From assembly GCA_009760855.2 (NCBI GenBank), contig WPIO01000013.1, positions 3,846,501 through 3,887,500 on the forward strand: 41,000 bases of DNA, read 5' to 3'. This DNA is from Cristatella mucedo (taxonomy: Eukaryota > Bryozoa > Phylactolaemata > Cristatellidae). Both the position numbers and the translations under genes were made by a program. This document shows positions 29,320-38,940 of this stretch, piece by piece; the stretch's first letter is position 1, and every line of letters begins with the position of its first letter. The notes below the pieces were generated by a model. It was given only the letters and a program-made list of their open reading frames with translations. It did no database searches and had not been told where the DNA came from.

Positions 29320-31819
29320 GCAGCAGCAGCAGCCGTCTGGTTAGACGCAGCTTACACAGCTGGACTAGGACTTTCTTGCCGCTTCCGCGAGTGACGTCAT
29401 TGTAGTTGGAGCCGACGAGAACCTTGACGGGCCGCGCGTCCCAGTCGCTGGGCAGAGCTTGGGACAAGAGGTGCGGCCGCAGCTGTCCGGCGTCGTAGCG
29501 TGCGAGAAAAGAGGCGAGCAGCTCCTCGCTCATCTCTTCTTCCGCCGCCGCCGCCGTCTCGTCGTCGTCGGGCTTGTATCGCGTCATCTCTCTGCCTTCG
29601 AATATCACCAGTCTATATGCCGGCAGCTGCTCTGTCTTGAGCGCGAACAGCAGCGCAGCGATCAGCGCCGACTCTTGGCTGTCGGTATCGATGATGACGA
29701 AGCGAACCTGTCGCAGCACGCCGGAACGCGAGAGCGAGCGCCCGCGCTGAGGCCGAGCCGAGCCTTAGCGAGAAGCGAAGCGACGCAGCCGACGACGACG
29801 TCGCCGCAGCAGCAGACGACGTCGGCTGCTGCTGCTGCTGCGGCGTCGGGCGCGGCCTCGACGGCGGCGTGCAGAATGGTTTCCATAGCGTAGCACGTAC
29901 GGGAATGAGACGCACGCCGGTGACCTGGCGCCAGCGCAGCGCCTTGCCGCCCTGGTTTGGCGCAGGGTTTAAGGCGCTCACATTTAACGGCAGAGCTAAA
30001 GGTCAATGCATTTGATGACCGCGGTCGTCGGTCTGAGAGCCCCGCGGCACATGTGAAGCTACCGGATAGAGATTAAATTCTCTCAGGATGCTGTACAAAT
30101 GAATAAGATAGCCATTTTTTGTTATGTAAATTTCGCTCTATCCGCGCCAACTGATCCTGAGACGGGGAGGTTTACTTGGCGACAGCGGTCGCCGGAAGTG
30201 CGGGCCAAGCCTACGGGGTCTTGATTCGACGACGACGACGACGAGGCGGCACGCGCTCAGGGTGGAATCGACGGAGCGGGATGAGAGCGCAATAGGAATT
30301 CGGAGAGGAATTCAGCGTCGTCTGCTCAGCTTTGGAGCTGCGGAGCTTTGAACTCACGCCACTAGCTCTCTGAAACGATCGCCGGCCGTCGGCCTGGCGG
30401 TGACCGATAGCGCAGCAAAAGAAACTTGCCATGAGCTTGAAACGATCTCCGCCGCATCCGATTTTACGGGCCAGTGTTCTATCGACGGAGCTATGGAAAC
30501 TATGGAAACTATCGATGGAGCCATGGAAACTCCGCTTTGTTGCTGAGCATCTTGTTGCTCGACACTGCTAGGTCCGTCCCCCTCCATGACCGCCGGTCAG
30601 CCGGTCCCCAGGTCAGCTGATCTGTTGTCCAGCGCCTCCCGGCCAGACGGCCTCCGGACGGTGTAGCGGCGGCGGGCCGACCGATAGAGTTTTCCTAGCG
30701 AGACCGACGTGGTTCGGTCTCGCTTGCAAAATTACTGGCTACGCCCGTGCTCGCGACGATGCACAAGAGTTGCACAAGAAAAACAACTTGCAACCGCCTC
30801 AAGCTAACGCAGTCGGCAGGTAAAGGTAGCGCGCGTCTCTCGAGCGGACCTGGAATTGCACAGCTCGGAGCCGACGGCGATCGCGCGCCGCCGCCGCCGC
30901 CGCCCCGAGCGGGGCAGTGACGCCGAGCAGACGGATTCGCCGACCGGGCCCGCCGCCTGCGCGCCCCTGCATTCCGTCGAAGCGTCTCAATTCGCCGCGA
31001 AGGCAGCTCAGCGCAGCGCTCGCTAAAGGTTCCGAGCCTGCGAGCAGCGGGTCTGCGAGCCTCCGACGGCCGATGGAGCGGAGCGAGCTGGGACAGCTCG
31101 GGCTGAGCGGCAGCGGGCAGTCCGCCGCGGCGGCGGCGGCGGATGAGCGCGCGGCCCAAGGTGAAGGCCGGCGGCTCTCAATACGCCGACGGCGCCCGGC
31201 AGCTAGCTGCACCTGCGCTCGCTCGATGCCCGAGCGAGCGCACGCGAGCGCCGCACGCTACCTTCCCGCGGTACTTGGGCGCCACCTTGCGGGCGTTCTG
31301 CAAGGCGCGCCCGTACGCTGCCGAGCTCTTGCCGGCGAACGCGAGCAGGTGGGCGGTCGCTTCGCCGCCTTCGCCGCCACTGAAGATGTCCTGCCCGTCC
31401 TCGAGAGAGAACTCGGAGACGAGCGGCACGCTCTGCAGCCTGACGAAGGCGCTCAGCGCCTCGGTCGTGTAGTCACCGCCGGCGAAGTCGCGGCGCTCCT
31501 CGTCGAACTGCTTGAACAGCACGACGCCCCGCGGGCCCGCGACGCCGGACGCGGAGAACAGCTCGTCAGAGGAGGTGATGGCGAACGTGGTCGTGTCGCC
31601 GAGCGCTTCTGCCGTCTCCAAGAAGGCCTTGACCTCTGGGCTGTCGGCAGCCTGCCGGCGACGCGGAAAGGCAAGCTAGAGCCTGCCGGTCAAGGTCGTC
31701 GCCGACGCCGCCAGTCGAAGGAAGTCGAATGAAGCTCAGAGCCGAGCGACGCGGACGGACCGCCGACGAGCAGCCGTCGGCAACAAAGAGAGCTAGTAGG
31801 CTGTAAGCGGACGGTGGCT

Positions 31820-31914
<95 letters not shown>

Positions 31915-33159
31915 GGCGACTGACCTTGAAAAATCCGACGACCGCCACGCGGTTGCCTTGGAGGGCCCGCAGGCCGGCGGCGTCGGTGAGCGTGGGCACC
32001 AGCGGCCCCACCTTGCGTCTGAGCCAAGCGACAAGTGACCGCGCCGTTCGCTGACCTGTGACCGCGAAAACGAGACGACGGGCGTAGCGCGGAGGAGCGC
32101 GAAAAACGCCCACAACCACGAAGTCTATCATGTCATTTATATCGCTAATCATTTTACATCGCGAAGTCTAATCTATCGCCCGTCGTCGCCGCTCTAGCGA
32201 GACTAGCTAGCTGCGACGAGCGAGACCAGCTGGCGACTAGCGCTAGCCGCGACGAGCGGTCGTCTCGCGTTGAGCGCCCGCTGCCGCCTCGGGAAATTCT
32301 GCGAGATCCGATTTTTCCAAAGCTCGAAGCGCTTTCTTGTGTCGGCTGCTGAATAGCTGCGCCATCCAGATTATTGCAACCAAGAGATGGTTTGCGGTTC
32401 CTGAATTGTGTTGATGAGGAGACGATTAGTAGCGGCGTGCGTTAGCCATATTTGCATGCTGACCCTGGCACGCCACCTCTAACCATTTTGTGCTTGTTAC
32501 CGTTGAGCATGCTGCCACTAACCATTCGACAATGCTTCTTCTGTCCCGACCTGCGTGAGAACATCCCCTGACCTGACCATATTTACAAAGAACTTAAAAA
32601 CACACCTATTTAGGACAGCATTTAGTGGGTCCCTGTGATTCGTCCTTCATGTGCTCATGCGTGCTGACACTGTGCATGCTGCCACTAACCACAGTTGCAT
32701 GCTGACCCTGTGCATGTCACCTCTAACCATGTTATTCATCTTGTTTGTTTTTCAAGCATGATATTACTTACCATTCAATTGCATTTCCCTTTGCAGCAAA
32801 TGTAAAGTGCCTAGAAGGAGATTGAGTTCTCTGAGGGCGCTTTATCAAGTGCATTATTACTATTATTATATGCAAAGTGCCTAGAAAAAAATTAAGTTCT
32901 CTGAGGGCGCTATACAAATATATATTATAGCTATTATTCTTAACTGTAAGCTATGGTTAGGATGTACATTCGCGTCTGGCTGTGACTACGAAATAGACGC
33001 GCCGGCGAAGACTAGCACCGGTACAAGCGCCACCCCGCGCTTGTTGCGAAGCAGCTATCTGCAGGAGCCGCTGCCGGGAGTTTGTAACACCGGCGAGTAT
33101 GGTCCGTTGCTGCGGCGTCCAGACCGCACCGCTTCCGGCCTCGGCTTGCACGAAACGCG

Positions 33160-33220
<61 letters not shown>

Positions 33221-34044
33221 GCAGCAGCGGCAGCTGCTGCTGCTGCAGCTGCTGCTGCAGCAGCAGCTGCAGCAGCAGCAGCAGCAGCAGCTGCTGCCAG
33301 TGGCTGCGAAAATTGCCTTGAGGGCAGCGTTCGGCGGCGCCGGCGGCGCCGGCGGCGGCGGCGGCACGCGCCTCGCTGCGGCCGCACCTTTGTAGTCGGT
33401 CTGCGGCTTGTCCGCCGCCGATGATAAGAGCTTGATTGTGGGAAAGCGCGACACGTTGTAGCGCTCGCCCACGTCCTTGTAGACGGTGACGTCGATCTTG
33501 GCCAGCCGCACGCTGTACTTCTCCGCCAGCAGCTGAGCCGCCGCCCGGGCGTATTCGGGCTCGAGCGCTTTGCAGTGGCCGCACCACGGGGCGTCTGCAA
33601 GCAGAGCGGCGGTAGTGCGAGCAGCAGCTCTCGCAGCGGAGCGGCTGGAGGCGAAGAGCAGCGGCCGCAGCCATTGCCGCCTCAGCGAAGTAGAGAGCGG
33701 CCGCGGCCTTGGCGAATTCGCGCTTCCGCCGGCGGAGCGCTCGGCTGCTGAGCGCTCCGCCGCTCGCGCTTTCGCGGCAGCTTCGCTGCTTTCACTTGTA
33801 GCGGCCGCTCTCTCTCGCTCGCTCGCTTTCGGGGAGATGAGACCCAGTCCCCAAGCCGCCGCCGCCGCCGCGTGCGCGTCTGCTTACAGAACTCGACGAC
33901 AAGCTGGGCGTGGCTCTCGAGAGCCCACGGCAGCGTCTCGTTCGTCAGCACGAGGACACCGCCGCCGCTCTCTTCCGGTATCTCTCGCTCGGCCACTGTC
34001 AGCCGCAGCGCGGCGAGCGCGAGCATCGTCGTCGCGTGCAGCAT
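28236..34044 (-). CDS. Protein disulfide isomerase (PDIA1/P4HB-like), seven exons
   Basis: This is an ER-lumen thiol-disulfide oxidoreductase of the PDI family. Exons are 34044-33888, 33594-33388, 32055-31925, 31651-31262, 29707-29356, 28660-28482 and 28370-28236. They sum to 1551 nt (516 residues plus stop) with all phases matching; family members are about 490-510. Layout: signal peptide 1-18, a domain with VVEFYAPWCGHC (Cys57, Cys60) and cis-Pro motif RFPT, b domain about 122-200, b' domain about 200-300 with PLVSEF, a' domain from about 390 with SPWCDPC (Cys417, Cys420) and cis-Pro motif AYPS, then ARTLDGLSLF. The linker before a' has REMTRYKPD and QALPSDWD, close to P4HB. The a' active site is unusual and no KDEL-type tail is seen. 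Start chosen because it gives a clean signal peptide; the frame is open upstream to 34263. Confidence 0.93.
28482..28660 (-). CDS. PDI exon 6: a' domain with CDPC motif
   Basis: After acceptor CCGATTATAG the exon completes Tyr and reads SPWCDPCKKLEPVWEQFGER, then VIVAKFDATTNEAEG and AYPSIKLYLPGAEK. The proposed donor AAG|GTCCGC (28481) is weak, but it joins in phase to exon 7 across 111 bp. Reading through would end at a stop about 35 codons on. Confidence 0.88.
28836..28980 (-). mobile_element. SINE-1 copy in PDI intron 5
   Basis: In reverse: TTTGGGCCAGCGGTTAGGG, GGACTCGAGCCCC (B box), GTGAAGCGCCTGAATAGAG, TTGAGTTCCCTTAAGGCGC, AAATGAATTAT. It lies in the sense orientation of the PDI gene. 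Confidence 0.78.
29221..29333 (+). repeat. (CAG)n tract in PDI intron 5
   Basis: About 37 CAG units with a TATAG break near 29268 and one CCG. In the PDI transcript this is (CUG)n. It starts 22 bp after the donor of exon 5. Confidence 0.96.
29356..29707 (-). CDS. PDI exon 5: end of b', linker and start of a' domain
   Basis: After acceptor GTGCTGCGACAG the exon reads VRFVIIDTDSQESALIAALL, then FEGREMTRYKPD, an acidic insertion with an Ala run, LRPHLLSQALPSDWD and PVKVLVGSNYNDV. It ends KKVLVQL plus T at T|GTAAGC (29355). The residue before L is Gln, where the family has the buried Glu. Confidence 0.93.
29950..30110 (+). mobile_element. SINE-1 copy in PDI intron 4, diverged
   Basis: TTTGGCGCAGGGTTTAAGGC, GTCGTCGGTCTGAGAGCCCC, ACATGTGAAGCTACCGGATA, GAGATTAAATTCTCTC and ACAAATGAATAA match SINE-1, with some inserted bases in the head. 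Confidence 0.68.
30487..30535 (+). repeat. Short tandem repeat, CTATGGAAA units
   Basis: Three to four imperfect units (GAGCTATGGAAACTATGG, GAGCCATGGAAACT) within PDI intron 4. Confidence 0.7.
31262..31651 (-). CDS. PDI exon 4: b and b' domains
   Basis: The exon has 130 codons after acceptor CGCCGGCAG. It includes SPEVKAFLETAEALGDTTTF, GVVLFKQFDEERRDF, PLVSEFS and GRALQNARKVAPKYRGK, all recognisable from PDI b and b'. No CXXC motif is present, as expected. It ends in phase 0 at AAG|GTAGCG (31261). Confidence 0.92.
31819..31918 (+). repeat. (GGC)n tract in PDI intron 3
   Basis: About 33 GGC units with two GGT interruptions; (GCC)n in the transcript. It reaches to within about 6 bp of the exon 3 donor at 31924. 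Confidence 0.96.
31925..32055 (-). CDS. PDI exon 3: b domain
   Basis: After acceptor GGTCACAG the exon reads GQRTARSLVAWLRRKVGPLV and ends RVAVVGFFK at the donor AAG|GTCAGT (31924). This fits the start of the redox-inactive b domain. The upstream intron is 1332 bp and holds LINE tails and triplet repeats. Confidence 0.9.
32440..32940 (+). mobile_element. LINE-A 3' fragments, stacked, in PDI intron 2
   Basis: A UTR piece at 32440-32540 is followed by a second 3' end (TTTACAAAGAACTTAAAAAC, CAGCATTTAGTGGGTCC, tail at 32790-32868 with ATT repeats) and then a third, tail-only copy at 32870-32935. They lie antisense to PDI. Confidence 0.78.
33161..33298 (+). repeat. (TCA)20 then CAG/CTG tract in PDI intron 2
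   Basis: Pure TCA triplets at 33161-33220 are followed by CAG and CTG runs in both orientations to 33298, partly self-complementary (GCAGCTGC). It begins about 90 bp after the exon 2 donor. Confidence 0.95.
33388..33594 (-). CDS. PDI exon 2: a domain with CGHC active site
   Basis: After acceptor GCTTGCAG the exon completes Tyr and reads APWCGHCKALEPEYARAA. AKIDVT carries the lysine that pairs with the buried Glu51, and RFPTIKL holds the cis-proline. It ends TDYKG at AAAG|GTGCGG (33387). This is an ordinary, apparently active PDI a domain. Confidence 0.93.
33888..34044 (-). CDS. PDI exon 1: signal peptide and start of a domain
   Basis: The exon reads MLHATTMLALAALRLTVAE, a hydrophobic signal peptide, then EIPEESGGGVLVLTNETLPW, with an N-glycosylation sequon at Asn35. 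It ends VVEF plus T of a split Tyr codon at the strong donor T|GTAAGC (33887). A second in-frame ATG at 34026 would leave too short a signal peptide. Confidence 0.92.
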
Positions 34045-34560
34045 CGTGGCTCGCGCGAACCGACTGACCGGCGGCGGCGGCGACGGCGGCGGCGGCTGAC
34101 AGCTGGAGCGACTCGCTAGTCGCTTCTCGTTATCTCGGCGCAGTCGTCTCTTGATACGCGGCGCCTCGCTTTGCACCCGCTCGCACTCGCAGGCGCGCGC
34201 GCTTTGCCGCGAGCGGCGAAGCGCAATGATGGCGACGATAGTGAATGATGGCGACGAGGCCATCGTTCACTATCGTGAGATTTGAATGATGCCATGAGAT
34301 TTGAAGCCACGAGCGAGCGAGCGAGCGGGTAGAAGCCTCTCCGAGCTGTCCTCGAGTCGACTGAGGGGGCCAAGCGTTGGGCGGTCGGCGATGGCGGCCA
34401 TGCGGCAGCGAGGCGGTGGCTGATTGGTTTAGCTAATGCTCACAGTCGTGGGACCTCAGAATGGCATGGTTGGTCGGTTGGCAATGGTGAGTGCAGGGCA
34501 AACCGGTGCTCGAGAATGGAGCTGTTCTGATGGTTTCTCGGGCACGTTCGTCACGTGCCG
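34045..34560 (-). promoter_or_regulatory. Upstream region of the PDI gene (probable 5' UTR and promoter)
   Basis: This GC-rich stretch lies just upstream of the PDI start. It contains a near-perfect inverted repeat at 34235-34276. I saw no convincing TATA box and cannot place a transcription start. Confidence 0.35.
34235..34276. repeat. Inverted repeat upstream of PDI
   Basis: 18-bp arms (ACGATAGTGAATGATGGC and complement, one mismatch) with a 6-bp spacer. It lies about 190-230 bp upstream of the PDI start codon. Confidence 0.85.
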
Positions 34561-34591
34561 CACGTTCGTCACGTTCGATAGTCGCTGCCGC

Positions 34592-34637
34592 ACGAGAGTC
34601 GCTGCCGTTCAGCGTGCTGAACGGCAGCGACTCTCGT
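34592..34637. repeat. Perfect 22-bp inverted repeat
   Basis: Arms of 22 bp (ACGAGAGTCGCTGCC to GTTCAGC and complement) flank a 2-bp GT spacer. A further partial copy of GTCGCTGCCG lies just before at 34581. Confidence 0.93.
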
Positions 34638-34679
34638 TTCTCGTCCTATTTAAGTGGGCGAGCGTCTCAGGCGCTCAGG

Positions 34680-35445
34680 TAATAATAATAATATAATAAT
34701 AATGCACTTGATAAAGCGCCCTCAGAGAACCTAATCTCTTTCTAGGCGCTTTACATTTGCTGCAAAGGGAAATGCAATTGAATCGTGAGTAATATCATGC
34801 TTGATGAACAAACAACATGAATAACATGGTTAGGGGTGACATGCACAGGGTCAGCATGCAAATGTGGTTAGTGGCTGCGTGCACAGTGTCAGCACGCATA
34901 AGCACGTGAAGGACGAATCACAGGGACCCACTAAATGCTGTCCTAAATAGGTGTATTTTTAAGTTCTTTTTAAATGTGGTCAATTCAGGGGATGTTCTGA
35001 CGCAAGTCGGGAGGGAGTTCCAGGCTGAGGGGGCATACGAACTAAATGCACGGTCTCCAAAGGATTTGAGGTTTGTACGAGATATTTCCAGACTGTTGGA
35101 TTCCGAAAAGCGGACGGTACGATGCTCGGCCTGATGGGGGAGTATGTCTGAGAGATAGGCTGGAGCCATCGAATGAAGGGACCTAAAAGTGAGCGACAAA
35201 ACCTTGAAGTCAATCCGTTGCTTGACTGGTAGCCAGTGCAGGTCGGCGAGAAGTGGAGTAATGTGGCAACTGCGATGCTCACGACAGACAAACCTAGCTG
35301 CCGAGTTTTGCACCAGCTGCAATCGCCTGATCGCACATGCTGGTAGGCCAGTAAGCAGTGAGTTGCAGAAGTCAAGACGGGATGTCACGAATGCATGGAC
35401 CAACTTGGAAGTCGCTCCTTAGTGGAGCACTCAAAGCATGGTTGT
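34680..35445 (-). mobile_element. LINE-A, best-preserved 3' part
   Basis: An intact minus-strand frame of 161 codons (35403-34918) reads [90 protein letters not shown] and [18 protein letters not shown]. This is the classic C-terminal part of ORF2 of CR1/L2-like LINEs. The 3' UTR and tail follow, ending with ATT repeats at 34681-34704. It serves as the reference copy for the others. Confidence 0.88.
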
Positions 35446-35504
35446 CAGCAGTCGCCATTAAGTCAGTGAGCGATGGAAGTGCATGGGTGTGAGGCCCCGG
35501 GAAT

Positions 35505-35750
35505 GTCTTCTCGGTCTGCTTCTTTCCTCAATTTATTCTCTCTCTCTCTCTCTTTTATTTCACGGCCATGTAAAATCGTGGCTTTCAATTCTATATAAAT
35601 GACATCAAAATCTAACTAAGTTTGAATCATTTGACAGACTTTCAGAGCCTTGGACTCGAAACTTCCTTGCAGCATTGCATTGCTGGCATTCGCACCTGAA
35701 CGGTAGCAGCAGTCGCTCTCAAATGGAATGAGGGCTACAAGACCACTACA
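35505..35750 (+). mobile_element. LINE-A reverse transcriptase fragment
   Basis: GCTTCTTTCCTCAATTTATTC and the following 200 bp align by eye with 7290-7590 of the long copy, including the degraded YADD region (TATATAAATGACATC). A (CT)6-7 run lies inside. Confidence 0.55.
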
Positions 35751-35804
35751 GCAGTTATGAGCTTTAGCCTACTGTCGCTACCGGAGCTCGAAAGCATCGC
35801 TCTC

Positions 35805-35900
35805 AGATTATTTATTTTATCTATTTATTCTATTTTTTCTATTTTTATTTATTTATTTTATTTTATTTATTATTTATTTTCTCATTTATTTTTCTGGTTC
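35805..35900 (+). repeat. (TTTA)-rich low-complexity tract
   Basis: Imperfect TTTATT/TATTT units over about 90 bp. Confidence 0.8.
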
Positions 35901-36334
35901 AGAAAAATAAAAGTCTCCTTCAACCTCTGTACAGATTCTGTGCAGCTGGTTTCAAAGTAGTCTCTAATTCGCGAGATGACCACATAAACTCTGCAGTCAA
36001 ACTTTCACGAAGTTTTAATTGCGTAACATTGCAACATCTCGAGCTAGCTCAGAAAGGACACGGCAGCAAAGTTGGTCTCCGCATTTCTGACGTTCCGTGG
36101 AGACTTTCGTAATCATGCTCTTGCAGATCTTCCCGCCTGAATAATCCAACGCCGATACAAAATACACAAATACAAATTACACGATACAAAAACACTGCGG
36201 CGAAGCTTGTCTGTCCAGAATCTCACGTGACCAGCCAGCTTAATTCGAATCAGCGCAGCTTTTCTGCCTGTAAGCCGTTTAGCCATCCCTCTCATCGCAT
36301 TACAATTCCGTTAGGACCGTGACTTTTGTTTCCG

Positions 36335-36496
36335 GGCATAAACAACATTGAGCTCATAATACCGAATTATAACACGACATCCTCTGACTTGACGACAGAC
36401 ACTTAAAGCACCAGCCACTCAAAACAAATGCATCATGTATGGTATTATCACTAACCAGTTGAAGTACTTCCTTGTATCGATGTGAAGTGGCTAGAA
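36335..36496 (+). mobile_element. LINE-A 3' fragment, left of hAT insertion
   Basis: CGACATCCTCTGACTTGACG, TATCACTAACCAGTTGAAG and GTGAAGTGGCTAGAA are LINE-A 3' sequence. The tail stops at the hAT end and continues after 38871. Confidence 0.6.
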
Positions 36497-38871
36497 CAGG
36501 GGCGTCCAACACGTGGCCCGCGGGCCACAACCCGGCCCGCCGAGGTCTTCTATGCGGCCCGCAAAACGTTATCCCAAAAATATTTGTCACTCCGTGTTTT
36601 TCCTTGATTTTTAATCATTACAAACGGCGATATAAGGCGCTGTGACGTACTTCACGCGCGCGGGAAGCGTGAAGGTGTCCGAATGGTTATTTTTGCGTGA
36701 AGGTAAACAAATCGATTTATTTTGCTAGCCTTCATGTGAACATTTTGGCGTGAAGGGGTAATATATTTGTGCTACAGCGGCGCCATTACGATCACATTTA
36801 TAACGCTTCCGCAAGCGGAATTAACTGTTTCACACCGTGGATAGAAAAAAAGAGCCGTTTCTCAGCTGCTGCTGCACGAACTGGAATCAGTCAGGTAAAA
36901 AAAAAAAAAACGCGTATTGCTCAACTTACTTACTAATACTAAGATATTGCTGTGATAAAATATAAATTAAATTCGTAACTGATCAGTCTTTTTATTTCAC
37001 AGAGAAAAATGGCGGCGAATGTGAATACTAGCAAAAACAAAAAAATGACGCAGAAGGAAGACTTTTCAAAGCATCTCGGACTGTAGACTATTTTGTAATG
37101 GAACGCTTCGGTAGGATAATGTGCCTAATATGCCAAGAAAAAAATTGCCGTTGCAAAGGAGTACAATGGTAAGCGACATTTTTTTCAACAAAGCATGGCG
37201 ACAGGTACAACAGCCTGACTGGTCAACTTCGAATTGATCGCGTGAACTCGTTGAAACAGAGCGTCATCGGACAGCAGTCATTGTTTACAGCAGTCAGCAA
37301 CAAGTCTGAGGCTTCAACCAAAGTAAGTTTTTTAATAGCTGAAGCTATAGCTAAGGGAGGAAGCATTTTCCGATGGTGAATTTGTTAAGGAATGCCTCAG
37401 GCTGTTTACTGGTGTGGTCTGTCCAGAAAAGAAGTCAGAATTAGAGAAAGTCAGTCTTTCTCATCAAACGGTTGCGAGAAGAGTTGACGAGCTCGCATCC
37501 AACATGGAAGAAAGTCTCACTAAAAGACTTGCTGAATGCGAATTTTATTCTCTTGCGCTCGACGAAAGCACGGACAATAGCGATACGGCTCAACTGTCGG
37601 TGTTTGTACGCAGAGTAACAGGAAAGTTTGTCATTATCGAAGAACTGCTGGATATATGTTCAATGAAAGGCACTACAACGGGGAGGGATATTTTGGATCA
37701 GGTCAAGAGGGTCCTCACATAATTTAATCTTCCTGAAACTAAATTGATAGGTTTAACCACAGACGGAGCCCCTTCAATGACAAGCAGACACAATGGATTT
37801 GTATCTTTAATGGTAAAATGAGTACCTCACAAAATTGTCAGTCATCACTGCATCATCCACCAAGAACAGCTACGTGCAAAGGTCTTGAGCATGCAACATG
37901 TAATGGACAATGTAGTTTCAACAGTCAATGTGATAAGGTCTCGTGCGATAAACCACAGACAATTTCAGGCTTCACAACACTAGCAACAAGATCGCCTGAA
38001 ACGCTGGCTCTTATGAAGTACTCCACTCTTGTTAGCAAACTTGTTGATGAATTCGAAGAGAGGTTTCAGGATTTCCAACAACATGCGGATGACATGAACA
38101 CGATTAGTAATCCATTTAATATCGATCCCTCTGATGCACCTGATGAATTTCAACTCGAACTAATTGACATTCATAACGAAAGCAATTTTAAACTGCTTAT
38201 GATCAGCATGACCTTGTTACCTTTTACAAGCAGTATGTTTCATCAGAGTCTTTTCCTAACCTAGCCAAACATGCTCGCAGGTATATTTCACTTTTTGGCA
38301 GCACATATTGCTGTGAACAGCTTTTTTCAGTCTGAAAAATGTGAAAACAAAGACTCGATCCGTTCTCACAGATGAACATTTATCAGGAATCCTTAGAATT
38401 GCCACATCCACTGTTGCAGCAGATGTCGACTTTTTATGCGAACAGAAACAATGCCAAATATCTCATTGATGCCTGCAGTGCAGAAGACATTGAATACATA
38501 CCTGTGGCGTTTAATTAATCCGAAGACATTAATATTATGTGAGTCCTTGTCATGTAATTTTGTAAGTTTTATAAGTTTCTGTCTTCATGTTATTAAAATA
38601 AAAATCCAAAAGTAAAAGATTGGCTATAATATCTATCGAATTATTTTCCACGACACATGATTAAATTTTTATTATTTATTATTTTTAATTATAATTATGC
38701 TAAACAATATTATTGTATTGCGGTTTATTTATTAAGTATAATAGTAATAGTCATACTAAATTACGATCTTATTTTCTGATGCGGTCAACTACGCCAATTT
38801 ACATGTGGCCCCCGGACCTTTTACATTTTTGAAATGTGGCCCCCCAAAGCAAAAAGGGTTGGAAACCCCTG
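36497..38871 (+). mobile_element. hAT DNA transposon, decayed
   Basis: The left end CAGGGGCGTCCAAC and the reverse complement of the right end CAGGGGTTTCCAAC form 14-bp terminal inverted repeats. The flanking 8-mers GGCTAGAA and GACTAGGC look like an aged 8-bp target duplication, the size expected for hAT elements. Subterminal GTGGCCC/GGCCCGC motifs occur at both ends. It encodes a broken transposase. Confidence 0.88.
37010..38518 (+). pseudogene. hAT transposase pseudogene (ZBED/GTF2IRD2-like)
   Basis: Pieces in several frames: RTVDYFVMERFGRIMCLICQ (BED-finger-like), FVKECLRLFTGVVCPEKKSE, LALDESTDNSDTAQLSVFVR with the first catalytic Asp, then after a stop LIGLTTDGAPSMTSRHNGF, HHCIIHQEQL, and a C-terminal dimerisation part (FPNLAKHARRYISLFGSTYC, then SVLTDEHLSGILRIATS). 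Stops near 37720 and 37820 and several frameshifts disable it. The stretch between about 37970 and 38200 looks internally shortened compared with complete family members. Confidence 0.82.
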
Positions 38872-38940
38872 GACTAGGCAGAAACTGAGTCCGCTTAGAA
38901 TTTTATATAGATGCTTTATTAATAATATCTCGATTAGAGC
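38872..38940 (+). mobile_element. LINE-A tail, right of hAT insertion
   Basis: CTAGGCAGAAACTGAGTCCG and ATAGATGCTTTATTAATAAT continue the LINE-A tail broken at 36496. Confidence 0.5.

Noticed and set aside
30695-31212. GC-rich ORFs in PDI intron 4
   Set aside because: No domain features, and the b'-to-a' coding sequence joins cleanly without them.
33041-33424. Poly-His, poly-Ser, poly-Leu or poly-Asp ORFs in PDI intron 2
   Set aside because: They come from the (TCA)n and CAG/CTG repeats between good splice sites.
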